A stretch of 64,000 bases of DNA from Clostridium sp. ZS2-4. GTDB taxonomy: Bacteria; Bacillota; Clostridia; Clostridiales; Clostridiaceae. The notes under the pieces are model-generated. The model did no database searches, was not told the origin of the DNA, and was given only the letters and a program-made list of their open reading frames with translations. The translations under genes were made by a program, and so were the position numbers. Below, one piece after another: positions 46,073 through 54,500 of this stretch. The stretch is from NCBI RefSeq assembly GCF_026719745.1, contig NZ_JAPPRQ010000011.1:1-64000 (forward strand), read 5' to 3'. Position 1 is the stretch's first letter. Each line of letters begins with the position of its first letter.

Positions 46073-47221
46073 ATGAAGAGAAAGATTGCAGTTTTAACTG
46101 GAACTAGAGCAGATTATGGAATATATTATTCGGTACTTAAAGAGATAGAAAAAAATCCTAAGTTGGAATTACAATTAATTGTTTGTGGAATGCATTTATG
46201 TCCTGAATTTGGGATGACAGTAAATGAAATAGAAAAAGACGGTTTTGAAATAGCTGAAAGAATTGAAACTATTTTAGCGTCAGATACGGGAGCTGCTATG
46301 GCAAAATCTATAGGTCTGACTCTTATGAACTTAACTCAAACATTAGAAAGATTAAAACCGGACATTTTAGTTGTATTAGGAGACAGAGGTGAAATGATGG
46401 CAGCTTCTCTTGCTGCTGCTCATATGAATCTTCCAGTTGCACATATACATGGTGGAGAAGTTACAGGAACAGTTGATGAATCTATAAGACATGCAATTAC
46501 TAAGCTTTCACATATACATTTCCCAGCAACAGAAGATAGTAAAGAGAGAATTGTAAAAATGGGTGAGAAAGAAGAAAATGTATACGTAGTAGGAGCGCCA
46601 GGTCTTGACTATATCAGAAATACTGAGTACATATCAAGAGATGAAATGTTGAAAAAGTTTGATTTGGAAGATGATAAAATTTTTGTTATGACCCTACATC
46701 CGGTTACTACAGAGAGAGACTTAGTGAAATGGCAGATAGAGCAAACATTAGATGCTGTAGTTGAGTGTGGAGTACAGACAATAATTTCATATCCTAACAG
46801 CGATAATGGTGGAAGAGAAATAATAAAGGTAATAGAAGAATATAGAGCGAAATATAACTTTTTAAAGGTGTTTAAAAACCTTACTCAGGTTGAATATTTG
46901 AGTCTTCTTAACATAGCTGATATAATGATAGGAAATTCTTCTTCGGGAATAATAGAAGCACCGAGCTTTAAACTTCCGGTTATAAATATTGGTACAAGGC
47001 AAGAAGGTAGACTGAGAGCTTGCAATGTAATAGATGTTGGATATGAGAAAGAGGAAGTGCTTGGAGGAATTAATAAAGCATTATATGAGGACAATTACAG
47101 AGAAGAATTAAAGTCTTGTGTTAATCCTTATGGAGATGGTAAAGCCGGCGAAAGTATAAGTAAGCATTTAAGTGAAATTGAAATTACAAGAGAACTAATA
47201 CAAAAGAGAATAACTTATTAA
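46073..47221 (+). CDS. legG: Hydrolysing UDP/GDP-HexNAc 2-epimerase (NeuC/LegG type)
   Basis: This 382-residue GT-B-fold enzyme starts at the ATG at 46073 with GAGG upstream. It contains KRKIAVLTGTRADYGIYY, VVLGDRGEMMAASLAAA, HIHGGEVTGTVDESIRHAIT and GNSSSGIIEAPSF, the marks of hydrolysing 2-epimerases. In the legionaminate route LegG removes the nucleotide from the diacetamido-trideoxyglucose intermediate and epimerises it to the manno form used by LegI. The neighbouring LegB and LegC homologues support that role over sialate NeuC. It is a standard length for the family. Confidence 0.88.
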   Translation: MKRKIAVLTGTRADYGIYYSVLKEIEKNPKLELQLIVCGMHLCPEFGMTVNEIEKDGFEIAERIETILASDTGAAMAKSIGLTLMNLTQTLERLKPDILVVLGDRGEMMAASLAAAHMNLPVAHIHGGEVTGTVDESIRHAITKLSHIHFPATEDSKERIVKMGEKEENVYVVGAPGLDYIRNTEYISRDEMLKKFDLEDDKIFVMTLHPVTTERDLVKWQIEQTLDAVVECGVQTIISYPNSDNGGREIIKVIEEYRAKYNFLKVFKNLTQVEYLSLLNIADIMIGNSSSGIIEAPSFKLPVINIGTRQEGRLRACNVIDVGYEKEEVLGGINKALYEDNYREELKSCVNPYGDGKAGESISKHLSEIEITRELIQKRITY

Positions 47222-47235
47222 AAAGAGGTGTCTAT

Positions 47236-47874
47236 ATGGAAAAAATTGTCCTTGTGGGTGGAGGAGGACATTGTAAGGTTATAATAGATATAATAAAAAG
47301 TATGAGAAAATATGAAATAATAGCTATTACTGATACTAAAGGAATTGGAGATAAGATATTTGATATTCCAATAATAGGAACTGATGAAGTGCTGCCGCAG
47401 GTTTTTAAAGGCGGTGTAAGAAATGCCTTTGTAAGTTTAGGTGGATTAAATGATATGAGTCTTAGAGACAAAATATATTATAACTTAAGAAACATTGGTT
47501 ATGAAATACCCAAATTAATACATAACAAAGCTGTAGTATCTCCCTATGCAAAGGTGGAAGACGGAACGTGTGTAATGGCAGGAGCTATTATAAATGCAGG
47601 GGCTGTTGTACAAGAAAATTGTATTGTAAATACTTCCTCAGTTATTGAACATGATTGTTTTGTAGGAAGGAATTCACATATTTCTCCTGGTGCATGCATA
47701 GCAGGAGGAGTTAAAATAGGCAACGGTTCTCATATAGGAATAGGAGCTTCTGTAATTGAAGGGATAAATATTGGAAACAATGTAGTAATAGGGGCAGGAT
47801 CTGTTGTATTGAACGACATAGAGGATAATGTTACAGCAGTAGGAAGTCCAGCAAAAATAATAAAGTGTAGGTGA
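47236..47874 (+). CDS. Sugar O/N-acyltransferase of the NeuD/PglD/LegH family
   Basis: This 212-residue enzyme starts at the ATG at 47236 behind AAGAGGTG. The N-terminal part has a Rossmann-like KIVLVGGGGHCKVIID, and the C-terminal left-handed beta-helix has SVIEHDCFVGRNSHISPGAC and the CoA-binding GIGASVIEGINIGNNVVIGA. Members acetylate 4-amino groups of UDP- or GDP-sugars (PglD, LegH) or sialic acids (NeuD). Its place within the legionaminate genes suggests LegH, which acetylates the product of LegC. It could also serve UDP-bacillosamine made by the PglF/aminotransferase pair. Confidence 0.82.
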   Translation: MEKIVLVGGGGHCKVIIDIIKSMRKYEIIAITDTKGIGDKIFDIPIIGTDEVLPQVFKGGVRNAFVSLGGLNDMSLRDKIYYNLRNIGYEIPKLIHNKAVVSPYAKVEDGTCVMAGAIINAGAVVQENCIVNTSSVIEHDCFVGRNSHISPGACIAGGVKIGNGSHIGIGASVIEGINIGNNVVIGAGSVVLNDIEDNVTAVGSPAKIIKCR

Positions 47875-47878
47875 TTTG

Positions 47879-48928
47879 GTGAGATTTTCAAATGATATAT
47901 ACTGTATAGAAGTTTGTTCCACAATAAAAGATGCCATGGAATCTATAGATAAAAATTTAACGGGTGCAGCTTTAGTAGTTGATGAAGAAAACCATGTTAA
48001 AGGAATTATTACAGATGGTATTATAAGAAGAGCCATACTTAAAGGACATGAAATTCATGACAGTATTGAAGGAATTTACAGCAGTGAATTTAGGTCAGTA
48101 AGTAAGCTTGAGTCAAAGAAAAAAGTTAAGGAGTTAATGCTTAAATATAAAATAAGGCAGCTCCCACTTTTGGATGATGATGGAAAATTAATCGATTTAT
48201 ATTTTTTAGATGATATAATATCATATGATAAAAAAGATAACTTTGTATTTATTCTTGCAGGAGGACTTGGTACCAGACTTAGACCTCTTACAGAGAAAAT
48301 CCCAAAGCCAATGCTTAAAATAGGCGAAAAACCTATATTGCAGCGTATTATAGAGCAATTCAAAGAATATGGATTTAGAAATTTTATAATTTCTCTTAAC
48401 TATAAAGGAGAAATTATAGAGGAATATTTTAAGGATGGTAAGGAATTTGATATAAATATTGAGTACGTAAGAGAAACTAAAAAGCTAGGTACAGCTGGTT
48501 CGATAAAGCTGGCAGAAGACAAACTAAACAAACCGTTTATTGTTATAAATGGAGACATATTAACAGGAATAGATTTTGATGCTTTTTTAAATCATCATAT
48601 TAAAAATGAATTTAATGTTACTGTTGGAGCAAGGAACTATGAAATGAAGGTTCCATATGGTGTAATGATTACGGATAATCTTTTAATAAAGTCATTAGAA
48701 GAAAAACCAGTATATAATTTTTACATAAACAGTGGAGTATATGTATTAAACGAAAAAACAATTGGATATATTCCAGAAGATGAGTTTTATAATATGACGG
48801 ATTTAATAGAAGATGTAATAAAGGAAAATGGAAAATCAGGAGTATATCAGATTACAGAATATTGGTCAGACATAGGACAGATGGATGACTTTAAAAAAGC
48901 AAATGAAGATGTAGAAAAATTTTTTTAA
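47879..48928 (+). CDS. ptmE: CBS-domain nucleotidyltransferase (PtmE-like sugar-1-phosphate guanylyltransferase)
   Basis: I choose the GTG at 47879 over the TTG one codon earlier, because AGGTGA lies 4 nt before the GTG and only 1 nt before the TTG; the spacing is short either way. The 349-residue protein has two CBS domains (residues 1-115, AALVVDEENHVKGIITDGII) and a nucleotidyltransferase domain starting FVFILAGGLGTRLRPLTEKI, with KPMLKIGEKPILQRIIEQ and INGDILTGIDF. PtmE of Campylobacter joins GlcN-1-phosphate to GDP in the GDP-based legionaminate route. The CBS pair suggests regulation by an adenine nucleotide. The sugar substrate is inferred from the LegB and LegC homologues beside it. 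Confidence 0.82.
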   Translation: MRFSNDIYCIEVCSTIKDAMESIDKNLTGAALVVDEENHVKGIITDGIIRRAILKGHEIHDSIEGIYSSEFRSVSKLESKKKVKELMLKYKIRQLPLLDDDGKLIDLYFLDDIISYDKKDNFVFILAGGLGTRLRPLTEKIPKPMLKIGEKPILQRIIEQFKEYGFRNFIISLNYKGEIIEEYFKDGKEFDINIEYVRETKKLGTAGSIKLAEDKLNKPFIVINGDILTGIDFDAFLNHHIKNEFNVTVGARNYEMKVPYGVMITDNLLIKSLEEKPVYNFYINSGVYVLNEKTIGYIPEDEFYNMTDLIEDVIKENGKSGVYQITEYWSDIGQMDDFKKANEDVEKFF

Positions 48929-48997
48929 GCAAGATTTTATTATGACTAACTGAAGATTAGATAAAAAATAATAAATTGTATGGAGGAATGAGCAGCT

Positions 48998-49993
48998 ATG
49001 AATTGGAAGGGTAAAAAAGTTTTAGTAACAGGTGCGGAAGGCTTTATTGGAAGTCATTTAACTGAAAGATTAGTAGAATTAGGAGCTGACGTAACAGCAC
49101 TTGTTCAATATAATTCTTTTAATAACTGGGGATGGATAGACTCATTTGATAAAAATGTTAAAGACAGTCTAAATGTTATTACAGGAGATATCAGAGAATA
49201 TGACAATGTAAAGAGAATGGTAAAAGGACAGGAAGTTATAATGCATCTTGCTGCACTTATTGCTATACCATATTCATATTTATCACCAATGGCTTATGTA
49301 AGAACCAATGTAGAAGGAACTACAAATGTATTAGAAGCATGCAGAGATGAAGAAAATATAGAGAAGATTATACATACTTCAACAAGTGAAACGTATGGTA
49401 CTGCATTATATGTTCCAATTGATGAAAAACACCCTATGCAGGGGCAGTCACCTTATTCAGCTTCAAAGATAGGTGCTGATAAAATGGCGGAGAGTTTTTA
49501 CAAATCTTTCAATTTACCAATTGCTACATTAAGACCATTTAACACATATGGTCCAAGACAATCGGCAAGAGCTGTAATACCAACAATAATTTCACAAATA
49601 CTTGCTGGTAAAACAGAAATAAAATTAGGAAGTCTAACTCCAACAAGAGATTTCAACTATGTAAAAGATACAGCAGAAGCATTTATAAAAGTTGCTGAAA
49701 GTGAAAAAACTATAGGAGAAGTGATAAATGCTGGATCTAATTATGAAATAAGCATTGGGGATTTAGTTAAAAAAATAATAGAATTAACAAACAATGAAGT
49801 TAAGATAATATGTGACGATGAAAGAATAAGACCAGAAAAGAGTGAAGTTAACAGATTGTGGGCGGATAACACAAAAATTAAGGAATTGACTGATTGGACT
49901 CCAAAATATACACTTGATGAGGGACTAAAAGAAACAATTGAATGGATTAAAAATAATATCCAACATTTTAAGACTGATATTTATAATGTGTAA
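48998..49993 (+). CDS. legB: GDP-N-acetylglucosamine 4,6-dehydratase (LegB type)
   Basis: This 331-residue short-chain dehydrogenase starts at the ATG at 48998 behind GGAGGAATGAGC. It begins NWKGKKVLVTGAEGFIGSHL and has the catalytic region STSETYGTALYVPIDE with YSASKIGADKMAESFYKSF, then RPFNTYGPRQSARAVIPTI. LegB performs the first committed step of legionaminic acid synthesis on GDP-GlcNAc. The product is passed to LegC, which is the next gene, separated by palindromic element C. The sequence is characteristic of LegB, with the NNWGWID segment as a good indicator. Confidence 0.88.
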   Translation: MNWKGKKVLVTGAEGFIGSHLTERLVELGADVTALVQYNSFNNWGWIDSFDKNVKDSLNVITGDIREYDNVKRMVKGQEVIMHLAALIAIPYSYLSPMAYVRTNVEGTTNVLEACRDEENIEKIIHTSTSETYGTALYVPIDEKHPMQGQSPYSASKIGADKMAESFYKSFNLPIATLRPFNTYGPRQSARAVIPTIISQILAGKTEIKLGSLTPTRDFNYVKDTAEAFIKVAESEKTIGEVINAGSNYEISIGDLVKKIIELTNNEVKIICDDERIRPEKSEVNRLWADNTKIKELTDWTPKYTLDEGLKETIEWIKNNIQHFKTDIYNV

Positions 49994-50129
49994 TAGAATA
50001 AAATTGTGAAGCAATTTTATTCTAATCCCCAGTAACCAATCCCAAGTCACCAGAAAATCTTCTTTCACTGGGGATTGGTTACTGGCGATTGGGGAATATA
50101 AGAATGTTGTCTGGCAACATTCTTATATT
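49994..50129. repeat. Palindromic heptad-repeat element C
   Basis: The order is a 13-bp hairpin (TAGAATAAAATTG, loop TGAAG; 49994-50024), then CCCCAGT, AACCAAT, CCCAAGT, CACCAGA (50027-50054), a 12-nt loop, then ACTGGGG, ATTGGTT, ACTGGCG, ATTGGGG (50067-50094), and a perfect 15-bp hairpin (AATATAAGAATGTTG, loop TCTGG; 50095-50129). Its two end hairpins carry the same stems as those of elements A and B. Confidence 0.9.
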
Positions 50130-50163
50130 GTGTAAAACAATTTTTATGATGGGAGTGTATAAA

Positions 50164-51267
50164 ATGATACCTTTATGTATACCTGAAATCCAAGGGAATG
50201 AATGGAAATATGTTAAAGAATGTATAGATACAAATTGGGTTTCTTCTGTGGGAAGCTATGTAAATTTATTTGAAGAACGATTTGAGCAATATTTAAATGT
50301 AAAAAAGGCTGTTGTTACAATGAATGGTACAGCTGCTCTTCAACTGGCACTTGTAACTTTAGGAATAGGAGAAGGAGATGAAGTAATTGTTCCTTCCATG
50401 ACTTTTATTTCACCTGTAAATACTATTAAATATGTAGGGGCATCTCCTGTTTTTTGTGATTGCTGCAGAGATACTTTTGTAATGGATGCAGAAAAAATTG
50501 AAGAACTTATTACTCCAAAAACTAAGGCAATTATGCCAGTACATATTTATGGGCATCCTGTGGACATGGATAGAGTTATGGAAATAGCAGATAAACATAA
50601 TTTGTTTGTTATAGAGGATGCGACAGAAGCATTAGGATCTACATATAAGGGAAAAAAATTGGGAACTATAGGACATATAGGTGCTTTTAGCTTTAATGGT
50701 AATAAGCTTATAACAACTGGAGCAGGCGGAATGTTTGTAACTAACAATGAAGAATATGGCGAAAGAGCTAAATTCTTATCGACTCAAACAAAGGTCGTTT
50801 TAGAGAATAAAGCTTTTTATCATCCAGAAGTGGGATATAATTTTAGAATGCCAAATCTTTTAGCTGCTTTTGGAGTTGCACAGTTGGAAAATGTAGAGGA
50901 GTATTTAAAGATAAAAAGAGAGAATGCAGAATATTATAATGAACTCCTACAAGATGTAAAAGGAATAACAATTTCAATAGAAAAAGAATGGGCTGGGAAT
51001 TGTTATTGGCTATATTCAATATTGGTTGAAGAGGACTATGGAATTAGCAGAGACGAGTTAATTACAAGATTAAAAGAGGAAGGTATTGAATCCAGACCAT
51101 TCTTTATGGCTGTACATGAAATGCCGCCGTATAAAGATTGTAAGCATGGAGATATGAGTATTACTGAGGAGATTTGCAATAGAGGAATTAATCTTCCAAG
51201 TTCAGTTGGATTGAAAAAGGAAGAAATAAAATTTGTATGTGATATTATAAAAAAATATGCTAGATAA
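50164..51267 (+). CDS. legC: LegC-family PLP-dependent aminotransferase
   Basis: The start is the ATG at 50164 behind ATGGGAGTG; an apparent upstream extension to 50089 runs through element C and is not coding. The 367-residue protein begins IPLCIPEIQGNEWKYVKECI, which is characteristic of the LegC group. AVVTMNGTAALQLALVTL, HIYGHPVDMDRVME, EDATEALGSTYKGKK and the PLP site SFNGNKLITTGAGG are present. It converts the 4-keto product of LegB to the 4-amino sugar in the GDP-based legionaminate route. Its position after legB matches Campylobacter and Legionella gene sets. Confidence 0.9.
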   Translation: MIPLCIPEIQGNEWKYVKECIDTNWVSSVGSYVNLFEERFEQYLNVKKAVVTMNGTAALQLALVTLGIGEGDEVIVPSMTFISPVNTIKYVGASPVFCDCCRDTFVMDAEKIEELITPKTKAIMPVHIYGHPVDMDRVMEIADKHNLFVIEDATEALGSTYKGKKLGTIGHIGAFSFNGNKLITTGAGGMFVTNNEEYGERAKFLSTQTKVVLENKAFYHPEVGYNFRMPNLLAAFGVAQLENVEEYLKIKRENAEYYNELLQDVKGITISIEKEWAGNCYWLYSILVEEDYGISRDELITRLKEEGIESRPFFMAVHEMPPYKDCKHGDMSITEEICNRGINLPSSVGLKKEEIKFVCDIIKKYAR

Positions 51268-51316
51268 TAAAAAAGATTGCAATTAAAAGATACAGTGATT
51301 TTAGGAGAGGTATAAT

Positions 51317-52723
51317 ATGGATATATCTATAATGAAAAAAATGTACAAAAATAAATTGGTTAAAAGTGGTATATGGTATACAATTGGAACTTTATTTGTT
51401 CAAGGCCTTTCTTTTATTACTGTACCTATATTTGTAAGACTTCTTAAAGAAAGTGATTTTGGTATTGTTTCAGTTTATGGAAGTTACCTATCTATATTTA
51501 CAACTATTATAAGTATAAGTTTGGTTTCTTCTATACAAAATGCCAGATTCGATTTTGAAGAAGATTATGATGGATTTTTATCATCTATTTTCTTTTTGGG
51601 GACTGTTTCTGCAAGTTTATGGCTTATAATCGGGATTGTGTTTAAAAATTCTTTAGCACAGATTTTGGGTTTGAGTTCTAATCTGGTTATTTTGCTTATA
51701 GTTCAATCTTTTTTTGGTTTCGTAGTAGATTGCTCAAGTCGTAAATTCACTGTGCAGTATGAATACAAAAAATATTTGTTTGTTTCTATAAGCAGTGCCA
51801 TATTTAATATTATTTTATCTATTATAATGATACAAAGATTCACACAAGACAAATATTATGGGAGAATTGAAGCAGGAGCAATTGTTACAATATGTTATGG
51901 AACTATACTGTATCTATTTACCATAATTAAAGGAAAAAGAATAGTGTCCCAAAAGTATTGGAAATATGCTTTGGTTATTTCAATACCTTTAATACTCCAT
52001 ACTCTTTCAGGAATAGTTTTAACATCAATGGATTCTATTATGATAAAGAAATTTTTAGGAAATGCTGAAGCTGGTATCTATAGTTTTGCCTATAAAATAG
52101 GCATGATTTTGCAAATCGTTTGGATGGCAGCTAATAAGGCATGGGTACCCTGGTTTTTTGAGAATATGACCAAAAAAAACTATAAAGAAATACAGCAGAA
52201 GGTTAAGTATTATATTGGATTATTTTCATTAATGAGTTTTATATTGATTTATATATCTCCAGAGGTAGCAAAACTAATGGGTACTAAAGCTTACTTAAGA
52301 GGCGTTGGCTTCGTTCCGTTGATTATGCTTGGATATTATTTTGTATTCCTATATAGTATACCTAGTAATATAGAGTTTTATTTTAAAAAAACACAGTATA
52401 CTTCTTTAGGAACATTTATGGCGGCAATGGTAAATGTAATTCTAAATTATATTTTAATACCAAGATATGGAGCGGTAGCAGCTGCATGGACAACAATAAT
52501 ATCTTATATATTATTATTTATATATCATTATATAATATCTTTACATATAACGGAGATAAGAGTTTTTAAATTAAAATATTTTTTATATTGTAGCTTATTT
52601 ATGTTGATGATAAGCATAGTGTTCTATATTATTCAAGATATGATAATTATTAGATATGCATTTGTTATAATGGTTTTATTTATATTACTGTATAAATTAA
52701 GAGAGAATTTAAAAAATAGGTAA
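51317..52723 (+). CDS. wzx: Oligosaccharide flippase (Wzx type)
   Basis: This 468-residue membrane protein starts at the ATG at 51317 behind AGGAGAGG. Around 12 to 14 hydrophobic helices fill the length, and the N-terminus (GIWYTIGTLFVQGLSFITVP then IFVRLLKESDFGIVSVYG) is typical of the polysaccharide-biosynthesis (PST/MOP) superfamily. It would move the undecaprenyl-linked repeat unit from the cytoplasmic to the outer face of the membrane. The location among glycosyltransferases and two polymerase-like proteins supports a Wzx/Wzy-dependent pathway. Confidence 0.88.
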   Translation: MDISIMKKMYKNKLVKSGIWYTIGTLFVQGLSFITVPIFVRLLKESDFGIVSVYGSYLSIFTTIISISLVSSIQNARFDFEEDYDGFLSSIFFLGTVSASLWLIIGIVFKNSLAQILGLSSNLVILLIVQSFFGFVVDCSSRKFTVQYEYKKYLFVSISSAIFNIILSIIMIQRFTQDKYYGRIEAGAIVTICYGTILYLFTIIKGKRIVSQKYWKYALVISIPLILHTLSGIVLTSMDSIMIKKFLGNAEAGIYSFAYKIGMILQIVWMAANKAWVPWFFENMTKKNYKEIQQKVKYYIGLFSLMSFILIYISPEVAKLMGTKAYLRGVGFVPLIMLGYYFVFLYSIPSNIEFYFKKTQYTSLGTFMAAMVNVILNYILIPRYGAVAAAWTTIISYILLFIYHYIISLHITEIRVFKLKYFLYCSLFMLMISIVFYIIQDMIIIRYAFVIMVLFILLYKLRENLKNR

Positions 52724-52747
52724 ACAAACAAGTGGGAGAAGATAATC

Positions 52748-54475
52748 ATGTATAAGCTTATTTATACTAATTCAGAAAAGAGTGTACTTTATGATGGGAG
52801 AAAAATTGATACAGATACCTATATTAAACATATAAGTATGGATAAAGAGGTTTTTGAATATCTTCAATTTCTTGAAAAGCAAGAAATTGAAGATATGAAT
52901 TTAGAAGATTTATATACATATAATGGTGTAGGTATGTACTGTTTTGAAAGACATGCAATATATGAAAAATTAAAGAGTATTTTCTTTTGCTTTTTTACTG
53001 TGAAAAGTGTAATAGATGATGTTGGAAAAAACATTATCATAGAGACAGACAATCAAATAATGACTGATATATGTACAAAAGTATTTGGTTTAGAGGTTCA
53101 TAAGGTTGATGACATTAAAAAGCAAATAAATAATCACAGAAAATTAGATGCTAAAAAAGTACTTAAATTTATTTTAAGAAGTTTAAAGGGAATAAAAAGT
53201 TATATAAAATTTAGAGTTAATTGTAATAAAAGTAAAAATAATTTTCTTTCAATAAGTAATACTATGAATATAAACACAATAAAGGTTCATGGAAAAGAAG
53301 ACTTAATCGATACTCAGTTGGGCATTGTTACGGAAGCTTTGAGCAAAAAATATAATATGTTTAATATTCAGTGTTTATTAAATTTTAAAATAATAGATAA
53401 ATCTTTAAAATATAAAAAAGATTATATACCTTTTGAGTTTTTTGTTTTATATAAAAAATTCAGTAAAGACAAATATATGGAGAAAAATTTAATAAACGAT
53501 AATCTGTCTAAATTAGATAAGCTTAACTATAAATATGAAGATTATGATTTGAAAAAAATTATTATGAAGTATATTTTTGAAAACATAAAAGATAGATATA
53601 TGGAAGACATAAGGGAATTAATCTGTGCAAGGGATTTAATAAAAAAGCACAATATAAAGGGCTGCATTGCAGTAGATGAAGGTGATAGACCTAGAGAATT
53701 TATAATGGCTGGAAATATGGAAAATATAAAGACTTATGCAGTACAACACGGTATAATAAATTCAATGTCTCCAGCATATATAATAAATTCTAAGTATAAA
53801 GAAAAAATAATTCCTAACCATACTTTTGTATGGGGAAAGAAATATAAAGATATTTTAGTGAAAAATACAAATATTTATGACGATAATAATGTTAAAGTTG
53901 TAGGGCAGAGTAGAACGGATCTTCTAAAAAATTATATAAGAAATAAAGAGAATAACAGTAATAAAATTAAAATATTATATGCTACCCAGTATTATATGGA
54001 TATATTGGAGCCTGCAACACATATTCTATTTAAAGCATTATGCATGATGGAAAAAGAATATGAAATTTGTATAAAACTTCATCCTGCGGATACTTATTAT
54101 GAAATTTATGAGTCTCTTATAGAAAAGTATAACATCAAAAATGTAAAAATAGTTAAAGAAGGAGATTTATATGATTTAATAAACTGGTGTGATGTAGTAG
54201 TTAGTGTACATTCAACTGTTGTTGTTGAAGGAGCTTTACTAGATAAGCCATCTGTGTGTATACTTTTACCTAAGTATAACGATGCTGGTGGATTTGTAAG
54301 AGATGGAGTATCTATGGGAGCAAAAAATGAGTATGATTTAAAAGATTGTTTGAATAATATATTGGAATATAAATTTGACGATAAATTTAATAAATACATA
54401 GAGTATAACTTTTATAAGCTTGACGGCAGAATAACAGAACGAATTGTGTCAATGATTGATGAAACTATAAGATAA
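52748..54475 (+). CDS. Putative GT-B fold glycosyltransferase, family unresolved
   Basis: I do not recognise this 575-residue protein with confidence. It starts at the ATG at 52748 behind GTGGGAGAAG. The N-terminal half is divergent and lacks membrane helices. The C-terminal half (from about residue 295) has AVDEGDRPREFIMAG, TYAVQHGIINSMSPAY, HTFVWGKKYKDIL, ICIKLHPADTYYE and VVSVHSTVVVEGALLDKPSV. These blocks resemble capsule-type GT-B enzymes that use CMP- or CDP-activated donors. With CMP-legionaminate made in this operon, a nonulosonic-acid transferase is an attractive guess. That is inference. Confidence 0.55.
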   Translation: MYKLIYTNSEKSVLYDGRKIDTDTYIKHISMDKEVFEYLQFLEKQEIEDMNLEDLYTYNGVGMYCFERHAIYEKLKSIFFCFFTVKSVIDDVGKNIIIETDNQIMTDICTKVFGLEVHKVDDIKKQINNHRKLDAKKVLKFILRSLKGIKSYIKFRVNCNKSKNNFLSISNTMNINTIKVHGKEDLIDTQLGIVTEALSKKYNMFNIQCLLNFKIIDKSLKYKKDYIPFEFFVLYKKFSKDKYMEKNLINDNLSKLDKLNYKYEDYDLKKIIMKYIFENIKDRYMEDIRELICARDLIKKHNIKGCIAVDEGDRPREFIMAGNMENIKTYAVQHGIINSMSPAYIINSKYKEKIIPNHTFVWGKKYKDILVKNTNIYDDNNVKVVGQSRTDLLKNYIRNKENNSNKIKILYATQYYMDILEPATHILFKALCMMEKEYEICIKLHPADTYYEIYESLIEKYNIKNVKIVKEGDLYDLINWCDVVVSVHSTVVVEGALLDKPSVCILLPKYNDAGGFVRDGVSMGAKNEYDLKDCLNNILEYKFDDKFNKYIEYNFYKLDGRITERIVSMIDETIR

Positions 54476-54500
54476 AAACACTATTCAATGGAGGACAAAT

